A stretch of DNA of 64,000 bases from Gramella sp. AN32 (GTDB lineage: Bacteria > Bacteroidota > Bacteroidia > Flavobacteriales > Flavobacteriaceae), in the NCBI RefSeq assembly GCF_023718305.1, contig NZ_QEYO01000014.1, forward strand, positions 78,728 to 142,727. The letters run 5' to 3'. The notes under the pieces were generated by a model. That model saw only the letters and a list, made by a program, of their open reading frames with translations. It was not told the DNA's origin and made no database searches. This document shows, piece by piece, positions 27,375 through 34,625 of this stretch (positions are counted from its first letter, which is position 1; every line of letters starts with the position of its first letter). Position numbers and translations under genes: made by a program.

Positions 27375-28712
27375 ATGGTTTTTAACCGACTCCTGCTCAT
27401 TATACTAGGTTTTTCTATTATTTCAGTAAGTAAAGTAGCAGCTCAAATCAATGATGCAACTACCCCTCTACATCTTTTAAAACCTGCATACCCTACGCCA
27501 TATAAGGCGCCGGAAATAAGCGAGGTTAAAAATGTTTTGGACAGGGTTTATAATTTTTTAGATCAATCAACTCCTGCGGATATAATTAATTCGAAAGATA
27601 GCACCGCAGTCAAAAACTTCAAAAATCTTGATGCTAATATAGCTTTTGCACCAGCTTCTTTTAGATTAACAAGTTATGAATGGGGCGTTACTTATGCAGG
27701 AATGCTACTGGCTTCTCAGGCTACTGGAGAAAATTATTTTAAGGAATATACCAATAAAAGGCTAAAATTAATAGCTGAGATTGCCAATCAGCATCGCGGG
27801 AAGTCTTATAAAAAATCACCCGTTCATTCAGTTTTGCATCCCAGTGCTCTGGATGATGCAGGTGCTATTTGTGCAGCTATGATCAAAGCGCAAAGAGATG
27901 GTTTGGACGCAAAATTGGATCCTGTTATAGAAAATTTTATCGATTATATAAGTAATGATCAGTTCCGGTTGAAAGATGGGACACTTGCAAGAAATAGACC
28001 GCAGAATAATACGTTGTGGCTGGACGATTTATTTATGAGTATTCCCGCGCTTGCACAGATGGGTAAGCGTACCGAAAATAAAAAATATTTTGATGATGCT
28101 GTTAAGCAGGTAAAGCAATTTTCTTTCAGAATGTTTAATAAAGAAAAAGGACTTTATATGCATGGCTGGGTTCAGGAAATGGAAGAAAGACCCCAGTACC
28201 ACTGGGCTAGAGCTAATGGATGGGCTGTAATGGCAATGGTAGAGCTTCTTGAAGTATTACCGGAAAACCATCCGGGTTATGAAGATGTGTTAAAACAATT
28301 ACAGGCACATATAAAAGGGTTGTCCAAATATCAGGATGGTACTGGTTTTTGGCATCAACTTATCGATAGAAATGATACTTATCTTGAAACATCAGCTACA
28401 GCAATTTTTGCATATGCTATTTTACGAGCTATTAATCGGGGATATATTGATAAAATGTCCTATTCACCAATGGCAATTTTAGCATGGAATGCCGTTTCGA
28501 CAAAAGTGAATGAACAGGGACAGGTAGAAGGTACTTGTGTTGGAACAGGCATGGGCTTCGATCCGGCTTTTTACTACTACCGGCCTATAAATAAATATGC
28601 AGCTCATGGTTACGGCCCTGTACTTCTTGCGGGTGCTGAAATGATTTTGCTATTAAAAAACAATGATTTCGAAATAAATGATAGTTCTCTTCAGCTTAAA
28701 GTAAAAGGATAG
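27375..28712 (+). CDS. GH105 unsaturated rhamnogalacturonyl hydrolase
   Basis: 445 residues with a signal peptide ending VAAQ. An (alpha/alpha)6-barrel of the YteR/YesR family: RLTSYEWGVTYAGMLLASQATG, HPSALDDAGAICAAMIKAQRDG with the candidate catalytic Asp160/161, LWLDDLFMSIPALAQMG, and PQYHWARANGWAVMAMVELLE. GH105 hydrates the double bond of the unsaturated galacturonate left by RG lyases and thereby releases it from rhamnose. It is the step that links PL4/PL11/PL26 to rhamnose and uronate catabolism. The preceding 80 bases contain a CAG-repeat operator, so this begins a new transcription unit. Confidence 0.93.
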   Translation: MVFNRLLLIILGFSIISVSKVAAQINDATTPLHLLKPAYPTPYKAPEISEVKNVLDRVYNFLDQSTPADIINSKDSTAVKNFKNLDANIAFAPASFRLTSYEWGVTYAGMLLASQATGENYFKEYTNKRLKLIAEIANQHRGKSYKKSPVHSVLHPSALDDAGAICAAMIKAQRDGLDAKLDPVIENFIDYISNDQFRLKDGTLARNRPQNNTLWLDDLFMSIPALAQMGKRTENKKYFDDAVKQVKQFSFRMFNKEKGLYMHGWVQEMEERPQYHWARANGWAVMAMVELLEVLPENHPGYEDVLKQLQAHIKGLSKYQDGTGFWHQLIDRNDTYLETSATAIFAYAILRAINRGYIDKMSYSPMAILAWNAVSTKVNEQGQVEGTCVGTGMGFDPAFYYYRPINKYAAHGYGPVLLAGAEMILLLKNNDFEINDSSLQLKVKG

Positions 28713-28745
28713 AATTTCAAAGTTTTTAATTTTAAAGACAACTTA

Positions 28746-29774
28746 ATGACCTTTAAATGTTATTTAACTGCTTTTTCTGTCTGTCTCATTTTCTTAACGA
28801 ATCAGGCTCAGGAAAAGAATGGTGCTCTTCATTTAAAGGGAGAATTACGGGTGCATGACCCTGTAATGATAAAACAGGACAGCACCTATTATATTTTTTC
28901 TACAGGACAGGGAGTAACTATGAAATATTCTGAAGATATGATTCATTGGAAAAGGACAGGAAGCGTCTTTGATTCTGTTTCTTTACCGGCTTGGCATAAA
29001 AAGGATATCCCTGAACAAGATGGCCATTTATGGGCTCCCGATATTCATTATCGTAATGGGAAATACCATTTATATTATTCCGTTTCTGCGTGGATGAACT
29101 TTAATTCCAGTATTGGTTATGCTACAAACACCACTCTTGATTCTGATGACCCGGACTATAGATGGGTGGATAATGGGCAGGTAATTAGCTTTAGAAATGG
29201 CGGAGAGGGAGTAAATGTTATAGATCCCAACGTGTATGTTGCAGAAAACGGCAAGGTATGGCTCCTTTACGGTTCCTATCAGGCAGGTTTACGAATGGTT
29301 GAATTGAATCCACAAACAGGACATCTCAAAAACAATCCTCCTGAAATCACTATTATCACCACATCGCTCGGAGAAGGTGTTTTTGTCATTAAAGGACTTG
29401 AATATTACTACATTTTTGCTTCCAGGGGAATTTGTTGTAAAGGTCTTGATAGTAATTATCAGGTAGTAATGGGAAGATCCCAAAATCTTGAAGGGCCTTA
29501 CCTGAATAAGGATGGAGAGAGCTGGTTGGATAATAATTATACAGTTTTTCTGAAAGGAGATCATAAAGAACCGGGTAGGGGTCATAACGGTTTTTTCGTT
29601 GAAGAAGGGATAGCCTACATTGTTTATCATGCCTATACCCGTTCTGCTGATGGTGATTCACTTCTTAATATTGCACCTTTATACATAACACAGGATGGTT
29701 GGCCTACAACAGAGCCAACTGGAAAACACTTTAAAATGGCGGCTTTTCAGCAGAAAGTTTTTTCCCGAAAATAA
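28746..29774 (+). CDS. GH43 glycosidase, endo-arabinanase-like
   Basis: 342 residues, signal peptide ending NQAQ. A five-bladed propeller with the three acidic residues of GH43: Asp38 in VHDPVMIK (base), Asp160 in NVIDPNVYV (pKa modulator) and Glu210 in SLGEGVFVIK (acid). Other family marks are GHLWAPDIHYRNGKYHLYYSV and GRGHNGFFVEEG. The overall pattern resembles arabinan endo-1,5-alpha-L-arabinosidases, which debranch RG-I arabinan, though subfamily and linkage cannot be settled by eye. It is 33 bases after GH105 and 47 bases before the second PL22. Confidence 0.85.
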   Translation: MTFKCYLTAFSVCLIFLTNQAQEKNGALHLKGELRVHDPVMIKQDSTYYIFSTGQGVTMKYSEDMIHWKRTGSVFDSVSLPAWHKKDIPEQDGHLWAPDIHYRNGKYHLYYSVSAWMNFNSSIGYATNTTLDSDDPDYRWVDNGQVISFRNGGEGVNVIDPNVYVAENGKVWLLYGSYQAGLRMVELNPQTGHLKNNPPEITIITTSLGEGVFVIKGLEYYYIFASRGICCKGLDSNYQVVMGRSQNLEGPYLNKDGESWLDNNYTVFLKGDHKEPGRGHNGFFVEEGIAYIVYHAYTRSADGDSLLNIAPLYITQDGWPTTEPTGKHFKMAAFQQKVFSRK

Positions 29775-29821
29775 ATCCATTGAATAACAATGGTAGACTA
29801 ATTATAATTAATTCAATAGAA

Positions 29822-31213
29822 ATGAAATTCAACTTCAGTTTAGCTGTTATTACGGTTATTGCAGTAATTACCATTCTCCCGGCATCCGCACAAATAGGGA
29901 AACGTTTTCCTTCTGAAAAAAAAGTAATTAAAGATCCGGTAACGGGTACAGAATTAATCTTCCTTACCAGCACCCCGGGGGGAGATTCTAAAATTTATCC
30001 TACTCACCCGCAATGGACGGCAGATGGGGAGTGGGTTATTTTTCGTTCCAACAGGGTGAAAGGGGAAGCTATGGCGGTAAATGAAGAAACCGGGCAGATT
30101 GTACAGGTTACAGAAGGTGGATACACCGGCATGCTGAATATTGCACAAAATTCGATGAAATTATATTATATGAGGAACATTGCTGCTACTGCTGAAGGAG
30201 ATTGGCGGAGTAACCGCTCTCTGGAGGTAATTGAAACTGACCTTGCCAAACTTTTCCAAGATAGTGAAGCTGGGAAGATGAAACCTGCCAATAAGTATCA
30301 AAGAGTTGTTGGGGTCACGCCGACAGAAATTGGGGCCGGTGGCGATATGGCCCTAGATGCGGGAGAGGAATGGGTTTATTTCCGGATTGGAAAAGAGGAG
30401 GCTGCCAAACATTTGGATCCTGGGATTGAAATTAAAGGTGATTTTGGCCCGCGGAATATGGGCGCCGGCCCGGGTGGGATTGCAAAAATGAACGTTAATA
30501 CCGGCGAAATTCAACACGTGGTTTCCGTGCCTTTTCAGGTAGGTCACATTCAGTCCAATACATGGAATCCGGGAGAAATAGTGTTTTCCTGGGAGACTGG
30601 TGGTAAATCACCCCAAAGAACCTGGACGGTAATGACAGATGGCAGCGGTTTACGACCGCTCTATCCTGAAGCTGATTATGAGTGGGTAACGCATGAGGCA
30701 GTAATCTCTAAAGATGAAGTAGCCATGGCAATTATGGGCCATAGAGATGTTGATATTGAAGAACAACCCCTTGAAGAAGCAGCTAAAAGTACTGCGGTTA
30801 GAGATCCGGAAAATCCGGGGCAGGAAACGAGCTGGGGACCTTCCGGAACACGTAAAAAACCTACAGGTCTTGCCATAGTGAACCTCCGTACAAGGGAAAT
30901 GATCATTGCCGGCCAAACCTCCAATGGGAGCGGACTCTGGCATGTACACGGTTCCCCGGATGGACGTTGGGCTGTGGGCGATGACTTTTCCAGAAGCCTG
31001 TACCTGATAGACAGGAATAGCAGAGAAATGAAAATGCTTACTACCGGACACAAGCAAACGGCGGCAGATCATTTGCATCCCACCTTTAAACCCGATGGAA
31101 CCAAAATTCAAATTCAATCGGCTATGCTTTCAGAAGATGACCGGTCAATGAATATTGTAATTGTTCCCGTGCCGGAGGAGTGGCTGCAAAGAAATTATCC
31201 GAATAAAATTTAA
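29822..31213 (+). CDS. PL22-type oligogalacturonate lyase, secreted (second copy)
   Basis: 463 residues from the ATG at 29822, chosen because it begins a clear signal peptide (MKFNFSLAVIT... SAQ); the upstream in-frame extension has only a TTG. Family marks: KIYPTHPQWTADGEWVIFRSN, VGHIQSNTWNPGEIVFSWETGG, EWVTHEAVISKDEVAMAIMGH, LWHVHGSPDGRWAVGDD, and ADHLHPTFKPDGTKIQIQSA. The His residues in THE, HVH and HLH motifs align with the base and metal-ligand histidines of Ogl. It should degrade short galacturonides in the periplasm. It differs strongly from the other PL22 (18209) and is visibly GC-richer (for example 34 of 60 bases at 30421-30480), pointing to a separate origin. Confidence 0.82.
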   Translation: MKFNFSLAVITVIAVITILPASAQIGKRFPSEKKVIKDPVTGTELIFLTSTPGGDSKIYPTHPQWTADGEWVIFRSNRVKGEAMAVNEETGQIVQVTEGGYTGMLNIAQNSMKLYYMRNIAATAEGDWRSNRSLEVIETDLAKLFQDSEAGKMKPANKYQRVVGVTPTEIGAGGDMALDAGEEWVYFRIGKEEAAKHLDPGIEIKGDFGPRNMGAGPGGIAKMNVNTGEIQHVVSVPFQVGHIQSNTWNPGEIVFSWETGGKSPQRTWTVMTDGSGLRPLYPEADYEWVTHEAVISKDEVAMAIMGHRDVDIEEQPLEEAAKSTAVRDPENPGQETSWGPSGTRKKPTGLAIVNLRTREMIIAGQTSNGSGLWHVHGSPDGRWAVGDDFSRSLYLIDRNSREMKMLTTGHKQTAADHLHPTFKPDGTKIQIQSAMLSEDDRSMNIVIVPVPEEWLQRNYPNKI

Positions 31214-31222
31214 ATTTATAGT

Positions 31223-31537
31223 ATGGAATCCAAAGCTTTTAAAATGAAACTCCTACCCGGTTTTGAAGAAGAATATAAGAAACGACACGATGAAATCTGG
31301 CCGGAATTGAGTAGGCTTCTTTCCGAAAGGGGAATTTATGATTACAGTATATTTTTAGATGAAGAAACTCGGACACTTTTTGCGGTTCAAAAATTAAAAG
31401 CAAATGCAGATGTAGATAACCTTTCTGAAGAGCCTGTCTTGCGAAGATGGTGGAAATATATGGCCGACATTATGGAAACTAATCCTGACAGTTCTCCAGT
31501 TGAAAAGCCATTGAAAAAAGTTTTCCATATGGAGTAA
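31223..31537 (+). CDS. rhaM: L-rhamnose mutarotase
   Basis: 104 residues, no signal peptide, so cytoplasmic. It interconverts alpha- and beta-L-rhamnose, supplying the anomer needed by rhamnose isomerase. The alignment with E. coli RhaM is colinear: Tyr18 and His22 in EEYKKRHDEIWPEL, Trp76 and Trp77 in RRWWKYM, then the NPDSSPV segment and a C-terminal VFHME. Length is that of the family. It is placed 9 bases after PL22 in a polysaccharide operon rather than in the rha operon at 54543, another sign that the two are used together. Confidence 0.95.
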   Translation: MESKAFKMKLLPGFEEEYKKRHDEIWPELSRLLSERGIYDYSIFLDEETRTLFAVQKLKANADVDNLSEEPVLRRWWKYMADIMETNPDSSPVEKPLKKVFHME

Positions 31538-31588
31538 ATAAGATTATGGCATAAGTTTCCCAATCGATAAATATTTAAAAGATCCTGA

Positions 31589-33169
31589 ATGAATATAAGC
31601 AGAAAAATACCTCAAAACATAAAACATTATTTCCTTTGCCTTTTGCTGGTGCTTACATCGGCTCTGAGTTTAGCCACAGAAAAATATAATATCAAAGATT
31701 ACGGTGCTGCAGGAGATGGTAAAACGCTGGATACAGAAGCTATTAATAAAGCTATTGTAGCTGCGGCAGAGGATGGCGGTGGAATGGTTTACTTTCCGGC
31801 AGGTACTTATCTTAGTTATTCCATTAGATTAAAAAGCAATATCCACCTCTATCTGGAAGCCGGTGCTGTTTTAAAGGCAGCGGGAAAAAATGATGGTGGA
31901 AGCTATGATGATCCCGGAGAAGGAGCTGGGAATAAGTTTCAGGATTATGGACATAGTTACTGGCGCAACAGCCTTATTTGGGGTGAGAATCTTAATAATA
32001 TTACAATTTCAGGTCCCGGAACCATTCTCGGTGAGAATTTGAGTCGGGGTTTTTATGACTATGAAAAGTGGGAAGAAAAAGGTATTCCCGCAGGAAACCT
32101 TATGTGGGAAGGCGGGGGCAATAAAACCATTGCCCTTAAACTTTGCAAAAATGTTACCCTGAAAAATTTCACCATTTTAAAAGGCGGTCATTTTGGGATC
32201 CTGGCAACCGGAGTCGATAATTTTACCATTGACAATCTAAAAATTGATACCAATAGGGACGGGATAGATGTGGATGTTTGTAAAAACGTAAGAATCTCTA
32301 ACTGCACAGTCAACTCTCCCAATGATGACGCAATTGTATTAAAAAGTTCGTTCGCTTTGGGTTATGCGAGAGCTACGGAAAATGTAACCATTACCAATTG
32401 CCAGGTGTCCGGTTATGACGTGGGTACGCTCATAGATGGCACCTTTAAAACAGAGGAAGGCCATTTGGTTCCTGATCAGGAAGGTCCTACAGGCAGAATT
32501 AAATTTGGCACAGAATCTAATGGCGGATTTAAAAACATCAGCATTAGCAATTGTGTTTTTGATCGGTCTCGCGGTCTTGCACTCGAAACGGTTGATGGCG
32601 GATTGTTAGAAGATGTTACCATAAGTAATATTACCATGCGGGACCTTACCAATTCCCCCTTTTTTCTCAGACTAGCAGGTCGAATGAGGGGTCCGGAAAA
32701 TATTGCTGTAGGTGAACTTAGAAGGATCAATATTAGCAACATCAATGTTTATAATGCCGATTCACATTTCTCCAGTATTGTTAGCGGTATTCCCGGACAT
32801 GATATTAAAGATGTAAGGTTCAGCAATATCAACATCTGGTATAAAGCTTTGGATTCAGCAAAGACGCAAATTCAAAAAGTGGTGCCGGAACATATAGATA
32901 CTTATCCTGAACCCGCAAAAATGGGGATAATGCCTTCTTATGGTTTCTTTGTAAGGCATGCTGAAAATATAGAAATGCATGACATTAATATTTATTATCT
33001 GGGAGAGGAAGTGAGGCCAGCGCTAATTTTTGAGGATGTGAAAGGTGCAGAACTACATAATGTGGATGCCCAAAAAGCGGAAAATGCGCCCATCCTGAAG
33101 TTGAAGAATTCGCGTAATATTGAATTACAAAATTGCGAAGCACTCAAAGACCAGATTATAACAGAATAA
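31589..33169 (+). CDS. GH28 polygalacturonase-family enzyme
   Basis: 526 residues, signal peptide ending near SLATE. A right-handed beta-helix starting NIKDYGAAGDGKTLDTEAINKAI, the standard GH28/pectate-lyase-superfamily opening. Catalytic acids are visible as Asp224 (NRDGID) and Asp246-Asp247 (SPNDDAIVLKSS); later turns include RGLALETVDGG. GH28 hydrolyses alpha-1,4-galacturonosyl linkages in homogalacturonan, or GalA-Rha linkages in rhamnogalacturonan hydrolases; which of these applies cannot be decided by eye. G+C is higher than in the flanking lyase operon, as for the PL22 gene before it. Confidence 0.88.
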   Translation: MNISRKIPQNIKHYFLCLLLVLTSALSLATEKYNIKDYGAAGDGKTLDTEAINKAIVAAAEDGGGMVYFPAGTYLSYSIRLKSNIHLYLEAGAVLKAAGKNDGGSYDDPGEGAGNKFQDYGHSYWRNSLIWGENLNNITISGPGTILGENLSRGFYDYEKWEEKGIPAGNLMWEGGGNKTIALKLCKNVTLKNFTILKGGHFGILATGVDNFTIDNLKIDTNRDGIDVDVCKNVRISNCTVNSPNDDAIVLKSSFALGYARATENVTITNCQVSGYDVGTLIDGTFKTEEGHLVPDQEGPTGRIKFGTESNGGFKNISISNCVFDRSRGLALETVDGGLLEDVTISNITMRDLTNSPFFLRLAGRMRGPENIAVGELRRINISNINVYNADSHFSSIVSGIPGHDIKDVRFSNINIWYKALDSAKTQIQKVVPEHIDTYPEPAKMGIMPSYGFFVRHAENIEMHDINIYYLGEEVRPALIFEDVKGAELHNVDAQKAENAPILKLKNSRNIELQNCEALKDQIITE

Positions 33170-33182
33170 ATAACCAAAGATT

Positions 33183-34250
33183 ATGGATTATAGGCTCACT
33201 TTCAGAAAAAGGAACAAACAAAATATAACCAGGAAAACGTTCCTGCTTTTAACTTGTTGCGCAATGTTTATTTGTGGGCCCGTCATGGCGCAAACAGATC
33301 AGGACCAAAATATTGCCGATAAACCCCTCTTCAGGGATCCTGTTTTTGATGGGGCTGCAGATCCGGTAATAATATGGAACCCCAGCGAACAGAAACATTT
33401 TATGTTCTATACCAATCGGCGGGCTAAAGCCGATACCCTATCTGGGGTAAGCTGGGTTCATGGTACTAAAATTGGTATTGCGGAGTCTTCAGATGGAGGG
33501 GCAACCTGGAAGTACCGGGAAACTGCGAATATAAATTATCCTTTTCTGAAAGATTCAGAATCCACCTTTTGGGCTCCAGAGGTTATAACGCATAAGGGCA
33601 CTTATCATATGTACCTTTCCATAGTCCCCGGAATATTTGAGGACTGGTACCATCCACGCGATATTGTACATTTTACCAGTGAAGATCTCTTAAACTGGTA
33701 CTATAAGTCTACACTGGATTTATCTTCGGAAAGAGTAATAGATGCCAGTGTTTTTAAATTACCAGATGGGAGATGGAGGATGTACTACAACAATGAAAAT
33801 GACAACAAGTCCATTTACTATGCAGATAGTTCAGATTTATATCATTGGAATGATAGCGGAAAAAAGGTAATTGAGGAAAGTGGGGAAGGTGCAAAAATAT
33901 TTCGATGGAAAAATAAAAACTGGCTTATTTTCGATAGCTGGGATGGATTAAGCGTCTATTCTTCGGAAGATTTTGAAAATTGGAAAAAGCAGGAAAACAA
34001 TATTCTACAAAATCCTGGCACCGGAAATGATGACAAAGTAAAAGGAGGCCACCCAGATGTTGTGGTGAAGGGGGACCGGGCTTTTATCTTTTATTTCACT
34101 CATCCTGGAAGAACCCCGGAAAATAATGGGATTGATAATTATGAAACCAGGAGAAGTTCTATACAGGTGGCAGAACTTGAATATAAGAATGGAGAAATAA
34201 CTACGCATAGAAACAAAGAAGTTAATTTGGATTTAAATAAATCTCCATAA
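33183..34250 (+). CDS. GH43-like glycosidase
   Basis: 355 residues with a long basic N-region and a signal peptide ending PVMAQ. The five-bladed propeller pattern of GH43/GH32-type enzymes is clear: FDGAADPVIIW (Asp60, candidate base), STFWAPEVITHKGTYHMYLS, ERVIDASVFKLPDGRWRMYY (Asp187) and EESGEGAKIFRWKNK (Glu235, candidate acid). It probably removes arabinose, xylose or galactose from RG-I side chains. The subfamily was not recognised. It is 13 bases after GH28 and last in the GH105 operon; a weak hairpin follows without a clear T tract. Confidence 0.78.
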   Translation: MDYRLTFRKRNKQNITRKTFLLLTCCAMFICGPVMAQTDQDQNIADKPLFRDPVFDGAADPVIIWNPSEQKHFMFYTNRRAKADTLSGVSWVHGTKIGIAESSDGGATWKYRETANINYPFLKDSESTFWAPEVITHKGTYHMYLSIVPGIFEDWYHPRDIVHFTSEDLLNWYYKSTLDLSSERVIDASVFKLPDGRWRMYYNNENDNKSIYYADSSDLYHWNDSGKKVIEESGEGAKIFRWKNKNWLIFDSWDGLSVYSSEDFENWKKQENNILQNPGTGNDDKVKGGHPDVVVKGDRAFIFYFTHPGRTPENNGIDNYETRRSSIQVAELEYKNGEITTHRNKEVNLDLNKSP

Positions 34251-34625
34251 AATCTGAATCTTCCGCTCCTTTTAAGTTTAATGAAGCCAATACTGTTTTC
34301 TGGCTGTTTAATATTTAATGTCTAATCTGTTCGCATTAAATGAATTACTTCAGTGCAGAGCAGGACATTACAGGATGGCTAAGCATTTTGACTCCCGTAG
34401 CTTTATATGGATTAACTGATCTTTTATAATCAAATTTACTAAAAAGCTTTCAGGTCTTTTGGTGTGATAAAACAAGGAGAAAGAAACAGGTCAATAAATG
34501 ATCTGGCAATTTGAAGACTGAAATGCTCTTCAATTCATAAAAAATATTTTTTGAAAGTTAATTATTTACTCCTGCTTGAGGGGGTAAGAATATTGAATAA
34601 TTTTTTAATCAAAATCCAATTATTG
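34251..34625 (+). other. 375-bp intergenic region: operator, promoter and long leader
   Basis: Contains a weak hairpin near 34293-34316, the CAG-repeat operator at 34351-34377 and a promoter box at 34398-34405. The 220-nt leader after the box has no recognised riboswitch, small gene of note or repeat. An in-frame TTG-initiated extension (34551) of the next gene is rejected because it would bury the signal peptide. Confidence 0.6.
34351..34405 (+). promoter_or_regulatory. CAG-repeat operator (five 5-nt repeats) plus promoter of the PL4 operon
   Basis: Five consecutive 5-nt units, CAGTG CAGAG CAGGA CATTA CAGGATG, run from 34351 to 34377. The last three form the 17-nt element (34361-34377), followed by exactly 20 nt and TAGCTTTA (34398-34405), close to TAnnTTTG. 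Confidence 0.66.

Noticed and set aside
29779..29817. Inverted repeat ATTGAAT / ATTCAAT before the second PL22 gene.
   Set aside because: 7-bp AT-rich arms 25 nt apart, with no T tract, in AT-rich DNA; expected by chance and not repeated elsewhere.
31566..31575. AATCGATA before the GH28 gene as a third copy of the LacI-type operator.
   Set aside because: Not palindromic beyond ATCGAT and not in a leader with its own promoter; chance match.
34293..34316. Possible terminator after the GH43-like gene (AGCCA...TGGCT).
   Set aside because: Only a 5-bp stem and no proper T run; listed as part of the intergenic description only.
34551..34625. N-terminal extension of the PL4 gene from an upstream TTG.
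   Set aside because: It would place 25 residues before a complete signal peptide; the ATG at 34626 is the sensible start. The same reasoning was used for 29822, 42979 and 54369.
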